From positions 924,501-988,500 of the forward strand of contig NZ_RWJF01000001.1 in the NCBI RefSeq assembly GCF_003970925.1: a stretch of DNA of 64,000 bases. Direction: 5' to 3'. This document shows, in pieces, positions 9,117-15,387 of this stretch (its first letter is position 1; every line of letters begins with the position of its first letter). The notes beneath the pieces are model-generated. The model worked only from the letters and a program-made list of their open reading frames with translations, was not told where the DNA came from and did no database searches. A program made the translations under genes and the position numbers. This stretch comes from Sphingomonas ginkgonis (GTDB taxonomy: Bacteria > Pseudomonadota > Alphaproteobacteria > Sphingomonadales > Sphingomonadaceae).

Positions 9117-10154
9117 CTACTTGAGACCCGCCGGGTCGAGCGGCTTCATCGCGGCCGCCTGCGCCGACGCGGCCGATGCGTCCGCGCCGCCGAACGGCAC
9201 GAGGCCCTTCTTCTCGAGCGGGCCGCCCTTGCCCCACTGCGTCGCGTAGAAGGCGACGAACTGCTTGAGCGCCAGCTTGGCCTGCATGTGCTCGCCCTTG
9301 ACGTAGAGGAAGAGCTTGCGCGCGCCCGGGTAGCTCAGGTTAGCGATCGTCGCCTCGGTCGGGACGACGCCGGCGATCTGCACCGGCTGGATCTTGTCGG
9401 CGTTCTGCTCGAGGTAGGAATAGCCCAGCACGCCCAGCGTGCCCGGCTCGCCCGCGACCTTCTGGACGAGAAGATTGTCGTTCTCGCCGGCCTCCACATA
9501 GGCGCCGTCCTCGCGGACCTTGGTGCACAGGTCCTTGTGCTTGGCCTCGTCCGACTTCTTGAGCGCGACCATCGCCGGGTCGCTCTCGCAGCCCTTGGTC
9601 AGGTAGAGGTCGGCCAGGCTGTCGCGGGTCCCCGAGGTCGGCGGCGGGCCGAGCACGCGGATCTTGATCGCGGGGAGCGCCGGATTGACGTCCTTCCAGG
9701 TCTGCGCCTTGTTCGGCCCCTTGCCGTAGGGATTGGCGGCGAGCGCGGCGTAGATGTCCTTCTGGGTGAGATTCTGGAGCTGGCCGCCCTTGCTCTCGAT
9801 GATGGTCAGGCCGTCGATGCCGATCGGCACCTCAATGACGTTCTTGGCACCGTTCTTGGCGCACTCGTCATACTCGCTCTTCTTCATCGCCCGCGAGGCG
9901 TCCTCGATGTCGGGGAAGTTGGCGCCGACGCCCGCGCAGAACAGCTTCATGCCCGCGCCGGTACCGGTCGATTCGACCGTCACGCGCGCGCCGGCGTTGG
10001 CGCGCTGAAAGGCTTCCGCCGCGGCGGTGGTGAAGGGGTAGACGGTCGAGGAGCCGACGACCTTGATGTCGCCCCCGGCCTGCGTTCCGCCGCCGTTGCT
10101 GCCGCAGGCGGCGACCAGCGCCACGAGCGGAAGGGCCGCGAGCATCTTCTTCAT
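9117..10154 (-). CDS. pstS: Phosphate-binding lipoprotein PstS
   Basis: The periplasmic phosphate-binding component of the Pst system. I chose the ATG at 10154 (GGAG upstream), which gives a lipoprotein signal (MKKMLAALPLVALVAAC) with the lipobox Cys17. The mature protein has phosphate-binding motifs of the PstS family: VGSSTVYPF near the N-terminus, ESTGTGAGMKLFC and PPPTSGTRDSL in the middle. The upstream in-frame ATG at 10187 would put 11 extra residues before the signal and is unlikely. It is the first gene after phoR; a Pho box lies 54-86 bp upstream of the start. Confidence 0.95.
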   Translation of the reverse strand: MKKMLAALPLVALVAACGSNGGGTQAGGDIKVVGSSTVYPFTTAAAEAFQRANAGARVTVESTGTGAGMKLFCAGVGANFPDIEDASRAMKKSEYDECAKNGAKNVIEVPIGIDGLTIIESKGGQLQNLTQKDIYAALAANPYGKGPNKAQTWKDVNPALPAIKIRVLGPPPTSGTRDSLADLYLTKGCESDPAMVALKKSDEAKHKDLCTKVREDGAYVEAGENDNLLVQKVAGEPGTLGVLGYSYLEQNADKIQPVQIAGVVPTEATIANLSYPGARKLFLYVKGEHMQAKLALKQFVAFYATQWGKGGPLEKKGLVPFGGADASAASAQAAAMKPLDPAGLK

Positions 10155-10207
10155 GTATCCAGACTCCATCTGATGACGGGCCGGCATTAGCGTCAGTTCG
10201 GAGAGTC

Positions 10208-10240
10208 TATCGTGACGCTTGTGCTACGCTTTTGTGACAG
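10208..10240 (-). promoter_or_regulatory. Pho box (PhoB-binding direct repeats) upstream of pstS
   Basis: On the minus strand three 11-bp units follow each other: CTGTCACAAAA, GCGTAGCACAA and GCGTCACGATA. The first and third heptamers fit the CTGTCAT-N4 consensus of PhoB half-sites, and the 11-bp spacing matches PhoB tandem binding. The element ends 54 bp before the pstS start and overlaps the last codons and stop codon (TAG) of phoR. This implies a phosphate-starvation promoter for pstSCAB-phoU-phoB that starts within or just after phoR. Confidence 0.75.
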
Positions 10241-11243
10241 CCGCCAGAGGCAGGCGGACGCTGAAGCGACTGCCCCGGCCGGGCGCGCTGGCGATCTCGA
10301 GCGTTCCGCGGTGGCGCTCGACGATATGCTTGACGATGGCGAGGCCGAGCCCGGTCCCGCCGGCGTCGCGGCTGCGGCTCTCGTCGACCCGGTAGAAGCG
10401 CTCGGTGAGCCTCGGCAGGTGCCGGGCGGCCATGCCCTCGCCCTGGTCGGCGACCTCGATCAGCAGCTGGTCGCCCTCGGCGCGAAGCGTCAGCGCGACC
10501 TCGCAGCCCGGCCCGGGGCAGCCGTAGCGGAGGGCGTTGGAGAGGAGATTGTCGAGCAGCTGGAGAAGCTGCGCGAAGTCGCCGGTGATCGCCGGGAGGG
10601 GCTCGGCCAGCGTCATGTGGACCGTGCAGCCGCGCTGCTCCTCGAGCGGGCGGACATGGTCGGCGGCGAGGCGGGCGAGCTCGGCGGGATCGACCTCCTC
10701 CTGGGGCGCGACGAAGCGGTCTGCCTCGATCCGCGACAGGCTCATCAGGTCTGACACGATCCGCAGCATCCGCCGCGCCTCGTCGTGGATCGCCTGGCCG
10801 AAGCGGCGGCGAAGCTCGGGCGGCAGTTCGCCATCCTCGGCGAGGGTCTCGGCATAGCCGGTGATGGTGGCGAGCGGGGTACGCAGCTCGTGGCTGGCGT
10901 TGGCGACGAAATCGACCCGCATCTGCTCGGCGGCGCGGACCGCCGTCTGGTCGGTCAGGCGGACGAAGGTGAGGGACGGCGACAGCGGGCGGACGGTAAG
11001 CCGGAAGCGGCGGCCGGGCGCGCCGATCCCGCCGACCTCGATCTCCTCCGGTCGGCCGCCGAGGATGGCCTGGAGCGCCTGCGGTTGCCGGATCGCCAGC
11101 CGCAGGTCGTGGCCGACGATCGCCCGCCCGAGCAGCGCGATCGCGGCGGCGTTGGCGGCCTGGACGCGGCTTCCGGCGACGAGCAGCACGGGCTCGTCGA
11201 TTGCTTCGAACAGGGCAGCGAGGGCAGGCTCGGGGTCGCTCAT
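10224..11243 (-). CDS. phoR: Phosphate regulon sensor histidine kinase PhoR (no membrane segment)
   Basis: A 339-residue kinase with an N-terminal PAS-like domain (about 5-100), a HisKA dimerization domain with the phospho-acceptor His118 in FVANASHELRTPL, and a HATPase domain with N-box LLSNALRYG, G1 DQGEGM, F-box FYRVD and G2 GGTGLGLAIVKHI. No hydrophobic segment long enough to cross the membrane is visible, unlike E. coli PhoR, so it is probably cytoplasmic or associated with the Pst/PhoU complex. The assignment rests on its position directly upstream of pstS and the kinase class. It autophosphorylates and phosphorylates PhoB under low phosphate. Confidence 0.88.
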   Translation of the reverse strand: MSDPEPALAALFEAIDEPVLLVAGSRVQAANAAAIALLGRAIVGHDLRLAIRQPQALQAILGGRPEEIEVGGIGAPGRRFRLTVRPLSPSLTFVRLTDQTAVRAAEQMRVDFVANASHELRTPLATITGYAETLAEDGELPPELRRRFGQAIHDEARRMLRIVSDLMSLSRIEADRFVAPQEEVDPAELARLAADHVRPLEEQRGCTVHMTLAEPLPAITGDFAQLLQLLDNLLSNALRYGCPGPGCEVALTLRAEGDQLLIEVADQGEGMAARHLPRLTERFYRVDESRSRDAGGTGLGLAIVKHIVERHRGTLEIASAPGRGSRFSVRLPLAAVTKA

Positions 11244-11277
11244 CGGCGGGCTGATAGCCCAGGCCGGGGTGCCGGCG

Positions 11278-11700
11278 CTAGGAAGGCAGGCGGCCGCGGA
11301 GCCGGAGCTGGTGGCGGACGATGCCGATCAGGACGATCGCGAAGATGGGATAGACCCACAGCCGCTCGGCCGCCGCATAGGCCTGCGGCATGAGGGTGAA
11401 GTGGAGCGCCTTGAAGAGGTGCGCCAGGGTCGAGGTGAGCTGGAGCCCGGCGACCCACAAGGGCCAGAACCGCTGCGACACCAGCGCGATCAGGGTGAAG
11501 CCGGCGAGCGTCGCCTGGTCGATGATCAGCAGCCCGGTCTCGATCCGGCTGTAGCGCAGCGCGACGGGGGCGACGGCGAAGTGGGTGGCGACCGATGCCA
11601 GGACGCAGATTGCCGTGACCGCCCGCGCGTCGCGGCTGCCGCGCAGCATGGCGACGGCGGTGACCAGGAGCAGCAGCGGCCAGTAGAGATAGACGTTCAT
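11278..11700 (-). CDS. Small integral membrane protein, unknown function
   Basis: A 140-residue protein with four predicted membrane segments (around YWPLLLLVTAVAML, VTAICVLASVATHFAV, LLIIDQATLAGFTLIAL and VYPIFAIVLIGIV). I chose the ATG at 11700, which yields a hydrophobic N-terminus MNVYLYWPLLLL; a longer frame would add 36 basic residues. I do not recognise the family. It lies between phoR and a conserved-looking hypothetical gene, all leftward, 34 bp before phoR, and could be co-transcribed with phoR. Confidence 0.65.
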   Translation of the reverse strand: MNVYLYWPLLLLVTAVAMLRGSRDARAVTAICVLASVATHFAVAPVALRYSRIETGLLIIDQATLAGFTLIALVSQRFWPLWVAGLQLTSTLAHLFKALHFTLMPQAYAAAERLWVYPIFAIVLIGIVRHQLRLRGRLPS

Positions 11701-11752
11701 TGTCGAAGGAGGGCCGAGCCGTCGTCCTGCGAACGGCCCGGCCCGCTTCCGC

Positions 11753-12097
11753 TCAGGCGACGACGCGCAGCGGCGCGACCGCGGTCTTGGGCGGGCATTC
11801 CTCGCCATCGCCGAAGGCGACGGTGCGGAGCCCGGGAACGAGCTGCTGGGCGTCCTTCAGCGCGGCATGGGCATTGGCCATCCCGCCGCGCGCGGCAACC
11901 AGGCCCTGGAGCGCGGCGGCGACCTCGACCAGCGCGGCATGGCCGGTGGCGACCGCGACGCCGGCGGTCGCGCGCAGGCCGATCATCCGCGATTGCAGCT
12001 CGGCCAGCTGCCCGAGCGTCTCGTCGATGCAGTCCTCGACGGTGCGTACCTGCTCGGCGACTTCGAAGGCGGCGTTCTCGATCTTCTGTTTACGCAT
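11753..12097 (-). CDS. Conserved-looking hypothetical protein, 114 residues
   Basis: No family recognised. The protein starts MRKQKIENAAFEVAEQV and is mainly alpha-helical, with Ala-rich amphipathic helices (GHAALVEVAAALQGLVAARG) and a C-terminal segment with one Cys (GDGEECPPKT). There is no signal peptide or membrane segment. The ATG at 12097 has GGAG 6 bp upstream, so it is likely a real gene. It follows the LuxR-type regulator by 57 bp in the same direction; the pair may be a unit. Confidence 0.6.
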   Translation of the reverse strand: MRKQKIENAAFEVAEQVRTVEDCIDETLGQLAELQSRMIGLRATAGVAVATGHAALVEVAAALQGLVAARGGMANAHAALKDAQQLVPGLRTVAFGDGEECPPKTAVAPLRVVA

Positions 12098-12154
12098 GAC
12101 GGCTCCTGTTCCAAGGCCCGGCCCGCGGCGCGCCGCGGCGCGCTCAGACCAGCG

Positions 12155-12751
12155 TCACTGCCCCAGCAGGCGGCTGAGGCTCTCCAGGCCGGCGAGATAC
12201 ATGCCGGCGGAGAAGGCCGAGCCGATGGCGATCAGGACGATCCACATCAGCCGGGCGGCAACGCTCATCTCGTTGCGCGGGTTGGTCCTCGTGGCGATCG
12301 GCAGAACCAGGGAGGGTCGGGCATTCCCCGTCCCCTGCTCGGTATCGAGGCCGAAGCTCCCGTCCCTCCCTGCACCGTCAGCGTGCCGAATCTGAAAACC
12401 GACGGCCTCATCCGTTTCGGCGGGATCGGCGTCGGCGGGAATGTCCGGCGCTTGATATATCAAGCGCTGATATGCGCCCGTCTCGGCGAGCGCGACCAGG
12501 CGCGCCGCCTCGCTGCGGCGGGTGACCCCGAGGATCGGCAGGGCAAGGCGGATCCGCTGGTCCACCGTATGCGGCGAAATCCCGAGCCTGGCGGCGATTT
12601 CCTTGGACGACAGATGCTCGGCGACCAGCCGGAGGCAGGCGCGCTGGCCTTCGTTCAGGCGGTCGACCCGCGTTCTAGCCTGTGCCCGTTCCACGTCGCG
12701 AAGTATGGCCCGTTCCTGCAAGGCGCCGCCCTCTCTCGACGACCATGACAA
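12155..12751 (-). CDS. LuxR-type HTH regulator with C-terminal membrane anchor
   Basis: The N-terminal half has a LuxR/FixJ-type helix-turn-helix at about residues 32-88 (LNEGQRACLRLVAEHL, SSKEIAARLGISPHTVDQRI). There is no receiver or autoinducer domain before it. A ~65-residue polar linker follows, and a single predicted membrane helix lies near the C-terminus (LMWIVLIAIGSAFSAGMYLAG). So DNA binding would happen at the inner face of the membrane. The start is uncertain: TTG 12751 gives 198 residues and TTG 12721 also fits. The target genes are unknown; the co-directional 114-residue gene downstream is a candidate partner. Confidence 0.75.
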   Translation of the reverse strand: MSWSSREGGALQERAILRDVERAQARTRVDRLNEGQRACLRLVAEHLSSKEIAARLGISPHTVDQRIRLALPILGVTRRSEAARLVALAETGAYQRLIYQAPDIPADADPAETDEAVGFQIRHADGAGRDGSFGLDTEQGTGNARPSLVLPIATRTNPRNEMSVAARLMWIVLIAIGSAFSAGMYLAGLESLSRLLGQ

Positions 12752-12884
12752 CTATCTTCAGGCTGTAAGGTTCGCTGATCGGTCAATCCACACCGTTAAT
12801 ATCCGGGGTGTGTCGCCGCGGTTACCGGCGCCGCGAAGCGGCCGGCGAAGCGCCGGCCGGCATGTCGGGACCGCTCGGGAGCGA

Positions 12885-12970
12885 TGGTGGAGAGGGCTGG
12901 ATTCGAACCAGCGTACGCTTGCGCGGGCAGATTTACAGTCTGCTGCCTTTAACCACTCGGCCACCTCTCC
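12885..12970 (-). tRNA. tRNA-Tyr (GTA)
   Basis: On the minus strand the gene begins GGAGAGGTGGCCGAGTGG and ends with the matching CCTCTCC, a discriminator A and an encoded CCA. The anticodon loop is CTGTAAA, giving anticodon GTA. A long variable arm and the GGTTCGAATCC T-loop are present, as expected for a class II tRNA-Tyr. It is downstream of tRNA-Gly on the same strand and may be co-transcribed with it. On its far side the sequence (about 12830-12857) is rich in GC hairpins without a clear T-tract. Confidence 0.95.
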
Positions 12971-13085
12971 ACGGGCAGCGCGCCGCCAATGGCGGGGCGG
13001 GGACGCGCTGTCAACCGAGCCCGGCGGGTAAGCCGCGCTTCGCGACGACGGAACCCACCGGCGCGCAGGGGCGGCCGGCTCCGGC

Positions 13086-13159
13086 TGGAGCGGGTGAAGG
13101 GAATCGAACCCTCGTCGTAAGCTTGGAAGGCTTCTGCTCTACCATTGAGCTACACCCGC
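13086..13159 (-). tRNA. tRNA-Gly (TCC)
   Basis: The minus strand reads GCGGGTGTAGCTCAATGG at the 5' end and closes with CACCCGC-T-CCA, so CCA is encoded. The anticodon loop is CTTCCAA (anticodon TCC). The T-arm reads GAGGGTTCGATTCCCTT. It is 115 bp upstream of tRNA-Tyr in the transcription direction. The 147 bp between this tRNA and the globin gene hold no gene that I can see. Confidence 0.95.
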
Positions 13160-13306
13160 GAAACAGCAGCCGGCCGCCGTTCCCGATCGCTTGCCGCCGG
13201 TCCGATCCGGAGCCGGCGTGCGATGCGGGTTGCCGATGCCACGAGTGCGGCGCACTGGTCAACCGCCGCCCTTCGCGCACGGCGGGCGATCGGGTGAGCA
13301 GCAAGG

Positions 13307-13783
13307 TCAGCGCACGACGACGGCGCGCTCCATCGTCGCCAGCTTGGAGAGGAAGGCGTTCTGCGCGGCGAAGGACACGCGCTCGGCGCGCATCGCCGCC
13401 TGGAGGTTCTCGACCAGCGCGTTGAAGTCGGCCTGCTGCAGCCCGAGATCCTTGTGCGCGTCCTTCATCGTCCGCCCGGTGTAGCTGCAGCCGCCGCCGA
13501 GGATGTAGCAGAACTGCTCCTTCAGCGTGCGGCGGACGCGGACCATGTCCTGGCCCTTGAAGATGTCGCCGATGCGGGGATCGCGAAGGTTGCGATCGAC
13601 CAGCGTGTCGACGATGCGGTCGACCCCGGCCTGGCCGTGGAAGGCCGCCCACAGCCGCTGACCGCCGAACGGCGTCGCGCCGGCGTTGCGGTCGTCCTGG
13701 ACATAGGCGGTGGTCGGCAGCTCGCCGGGGTGGACCGCCGGCGTATCGGTGACCGCCAGAACGGCGATGAGCGGAAGAAGCAC
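13307..13783 (-). CDS. Group I truncated hemoglobin-like protein, probably exported
   Basis: A 158-residue protein with a truncated-globin core. The conserved proximal-heme region is MKDAHKDLGL with the proximal His110, followed by DFNALVENLQAAM. The GTG start at 13783 has GGAG upstream and lies 13 bp after the DUF3034 stop, so the two form an operon. The first ~17 residues are hydrophobic (MLLPLIAVLAVTDTP) and resemble a short signal peptide, which would put the globin in the periplasm; the n-region lacks positive charge, so this is not certain. Two Cys (92 and 99, FCYILGGGC) could form a disulfide. Heme binding and an O2 or NO role are inferred from the family. Confidence 0.75.
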   Translation of the reverse strand: MLLPLIAVLAVTDTPAVHPGELPTTAYVQDDRNAGATPFGGQRLWAAFHGQAGVDRIVDTLVDRNLRDPRIGDIFKGQDMVRVRRTLKEQFCYILGGGCSYTGRTMKDAHKDLGLQQADFNALVENLQAAMRAERVSFAAQNAFLSKLATMERAVVVR

Positions 13784-13796
13784 GGGCGGTCTCCTC

Positions 13797-14675
13797 TTAG
13801 AAGCTGGCCTGGAGTGACAGGAACGCGCCGGTCTGGCGGCGGAAGGTCGCGATGTCGCCGAGGTCGACATAAGCGGTGGTGACGGTGAGATGGTGCGCCG
13901 GCGCCCAGGCCAGGAACAGGTCGTAGCTGTCCTGCTCGCGCGCGAAGCCGAGATTGTCGGGCTTGGTCCTCGCCTCGGCGCCGACCGCGAGGTTGCGGCT
14001 GAGGAGAAGCGCGGCGGAGCCTTCCGCCTGCGGGCGGTAGCCGTGGTCGCGATCGCCGCCGAAGCCGAGCAGGCCGAACTGGTTGGCTCGGGTCAGCCGC
14101 ACCGTCCCGTTCAGCAGCAGGCTGTGGCGGAGCAGCAGCTTGGTCGCCGCGACATAGACGTCGACCCCGCTGGCATGCCGGCCGCCGACCGCGTGGATGA
14201 TCGCGTCCTTGTCCGCCCGCTTATATTCGAGGCCGACCGCGACCTGCGGCAGCAGCCGGTCCTGATCGTAGACCGCGTGGCCGAACAGGCGGACCTTCAC
14301 GCCGATATCGTCCTGGTTGAAGCGGAAGCCGCGCCCGAGCCCGAGCGCCGCACCGGCAGCGCGGGTGTCGAAGCTGTTGTGCGCGACGCTGATCTCGATC
14401 CGGTCGCGATAGCCGATCGCCGCGCCGACGCCGGTCAGCGCGAAATCACGGAGCGGCACGTAGGTGGCATGGACGGAGCCGCCGATGCCGTCGCTGGTCT
14501 CCTCGCCCGCGATCACCGCCCAGGTCGCGAGACCGCCGCCGGCGGGCCCGTCGACGGTGCTGACCCCGTTGGTCAGGAGGAGCTTGCCGCCCGCCCGCCA
14601 CTCGCTCCGCGCAAGGACTGGCGACGAGCAGCAGACCGCCGCCGCCGCGGCGCAAAGGGTCAACCGGCTGAACAT
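13797..14675 (-). CDS. DUF3034 family protein, outer-membrane beta-barrel-like
   Basis: A 292-residue protein with a signal peptide (MFSRLTLCAAAAAVCC, cleavage near VLA-RS). The mature part begins WRAGGKLLLTNGVSTVDGPAGGGLATWAVI, here cited by the parts GGKLLLTNGV and GGGLATWAVIAG, which is the characteristic start of DUF3034 proteins. The rest is alternating strands ending in an aromatic Phe (SLQASF), typical of outer-membrane barrels. Function is unknown. GGAG sits upstream of the ATG. It is divergent from the cupredoxin-like gene across 111 bp and co-directional with the globin gene 13 bp downstream. Confidence 0.8.
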   Translation of the reverse strand: MFSRLTLCAAAAAVCCSSPVLARSEWRAGGKLLLTNGVSTVDGPAGGGLATWAVIAGEETSDGIGGSVHATYVPLRDFALTGVGAAIGYRDRIEISVAHNSFDTRAAGAALGLGRGFRFNQDDIGVKVRLFGHAVYDQDRLLPQVAVGLEYKRADKDAIIHAVGGRHASGVDVYVAATKLLLRHSLLLNGTVRLTRANQFGLLGFGGDRDHGYRPQAEGSAALLLSRNLAVGAEARTKPDNLGFAREQDSYDLFLAWAPAHHLTVTTAYVDLGDIATFRRQTGAFLSLQASF

Positions 14676-14786
14676 GGGATACTCCTACTCGGCGCGAGGC
14701 CAAGGGTAGCTAATGAGGACTTATCCTTGCCGTCCGGTAAATGGCGTCTTCAGCCAATCTCAACACTTCGGGTTCAGGTCGGCAGC

Positions 14787-15377
14787 ATGTACCGCGTCAT
14801 CCTGCTCCCGCTGTGCCTGGCGTCCGCCGCCGCGCACGCGACCACCGCCACCTTCGTGGCCCGCGATCCCGCGGGGCGCCCCTTGAGCGACGCGGTGGTC
14901 ACCGTGCGGACCGCGACCCGTCCGGCGGGTCCGATCCGCTTCCCGTGGCCGATGGTGATGGGGCAGCAGGACCTCAGCTACACTCCGCACGTGCTGATCG
15001 TGCCGGTCGGCGCCACCGTCTCCTTCCCCAATCGCGACCGGGTCCGGCACCATGTCTACTCCGTGTCCAAGCCGAAGAAGTTCGCGATCAGGCTGTACGG
15101 CCACGAGGAACAGCGGACCGAGACGTTCGACCGGCCGGGCGCCGTCGCGCTGGGCTGCAACATCCACGACCAGATGAGCGGCTTCATCTACGTCGTCGAC
15201 ACGCCCTTCGCGGCGACCACCAACGCGCAGGGGATGGTCCGCTTCGCCAACCTGCCGGAGGGCGCGGCCACGGTCACCGTCTGGTCGCCGTCGCTGCGGA
15301 TGCCCGGCAACAGCTGGTCGGGGCCGCTGCGGATCGCCGGCCCCAACCTGATGACAAGCCTCGTCGCGCGCCGCTGA
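14787..15377 (+). CDS. Cupredoxin-like periplasmic protein (methylamine-utilization-protein-like)
   Basis: A 196-residue protein with a signal peptide (MYRVILLPLCLASAAAHA). The central region is a plastocyanin-like fold with type-1 copper ligands that fit in place: His88/His89 in RVRHHVYS, Cys124, His127 and Met130 in LGCNIHDQM. Databases usually name such proteins 'methylamine utilization protein', but there are no methylamine genes here. A C-terminal carboxypeptidase-regulatory-like strand region (GMVRFANLPEGAATVTVW) follows. It is probably an electron carrier or copper-binding sensor partner. The GGDEF/EAL gene starts 10 bp after its stop, suggesting co-transcription. Confidence 0.75.
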   Translation: MYRVILLPLCLASAAAHATTATFVARDPAGRPLSDAVVTVRTATRPAGPIRFPWPMVMGQQDLSYTPHVLIVPVGATVSFPNRDRVRHHVYSVSKPKKFAIRLYGHEEQRTETFDRPGAVALGCNIHDQMSGFIYVVDTPFAATTNAQGMVRFANLPEGAATVTVWSPSLRMPGNSWSGPLRIAGPNLMTSLVARR

Positions 15378-15387
15378 GCGGTTGGCG

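Noticed and set aside
12830..12857. GC-rich hairpins after tRNA-Tyr as a terminator
   Set aside because: Stems are good, but no T-tract follows on the minus strand.
14787..15377. True methylamine-utilization role for the cupredoxin-like protein
   Set aside because: No methylamine dehydrogenase or maturation genes are nearby; only the copper-binding fold supports the name.
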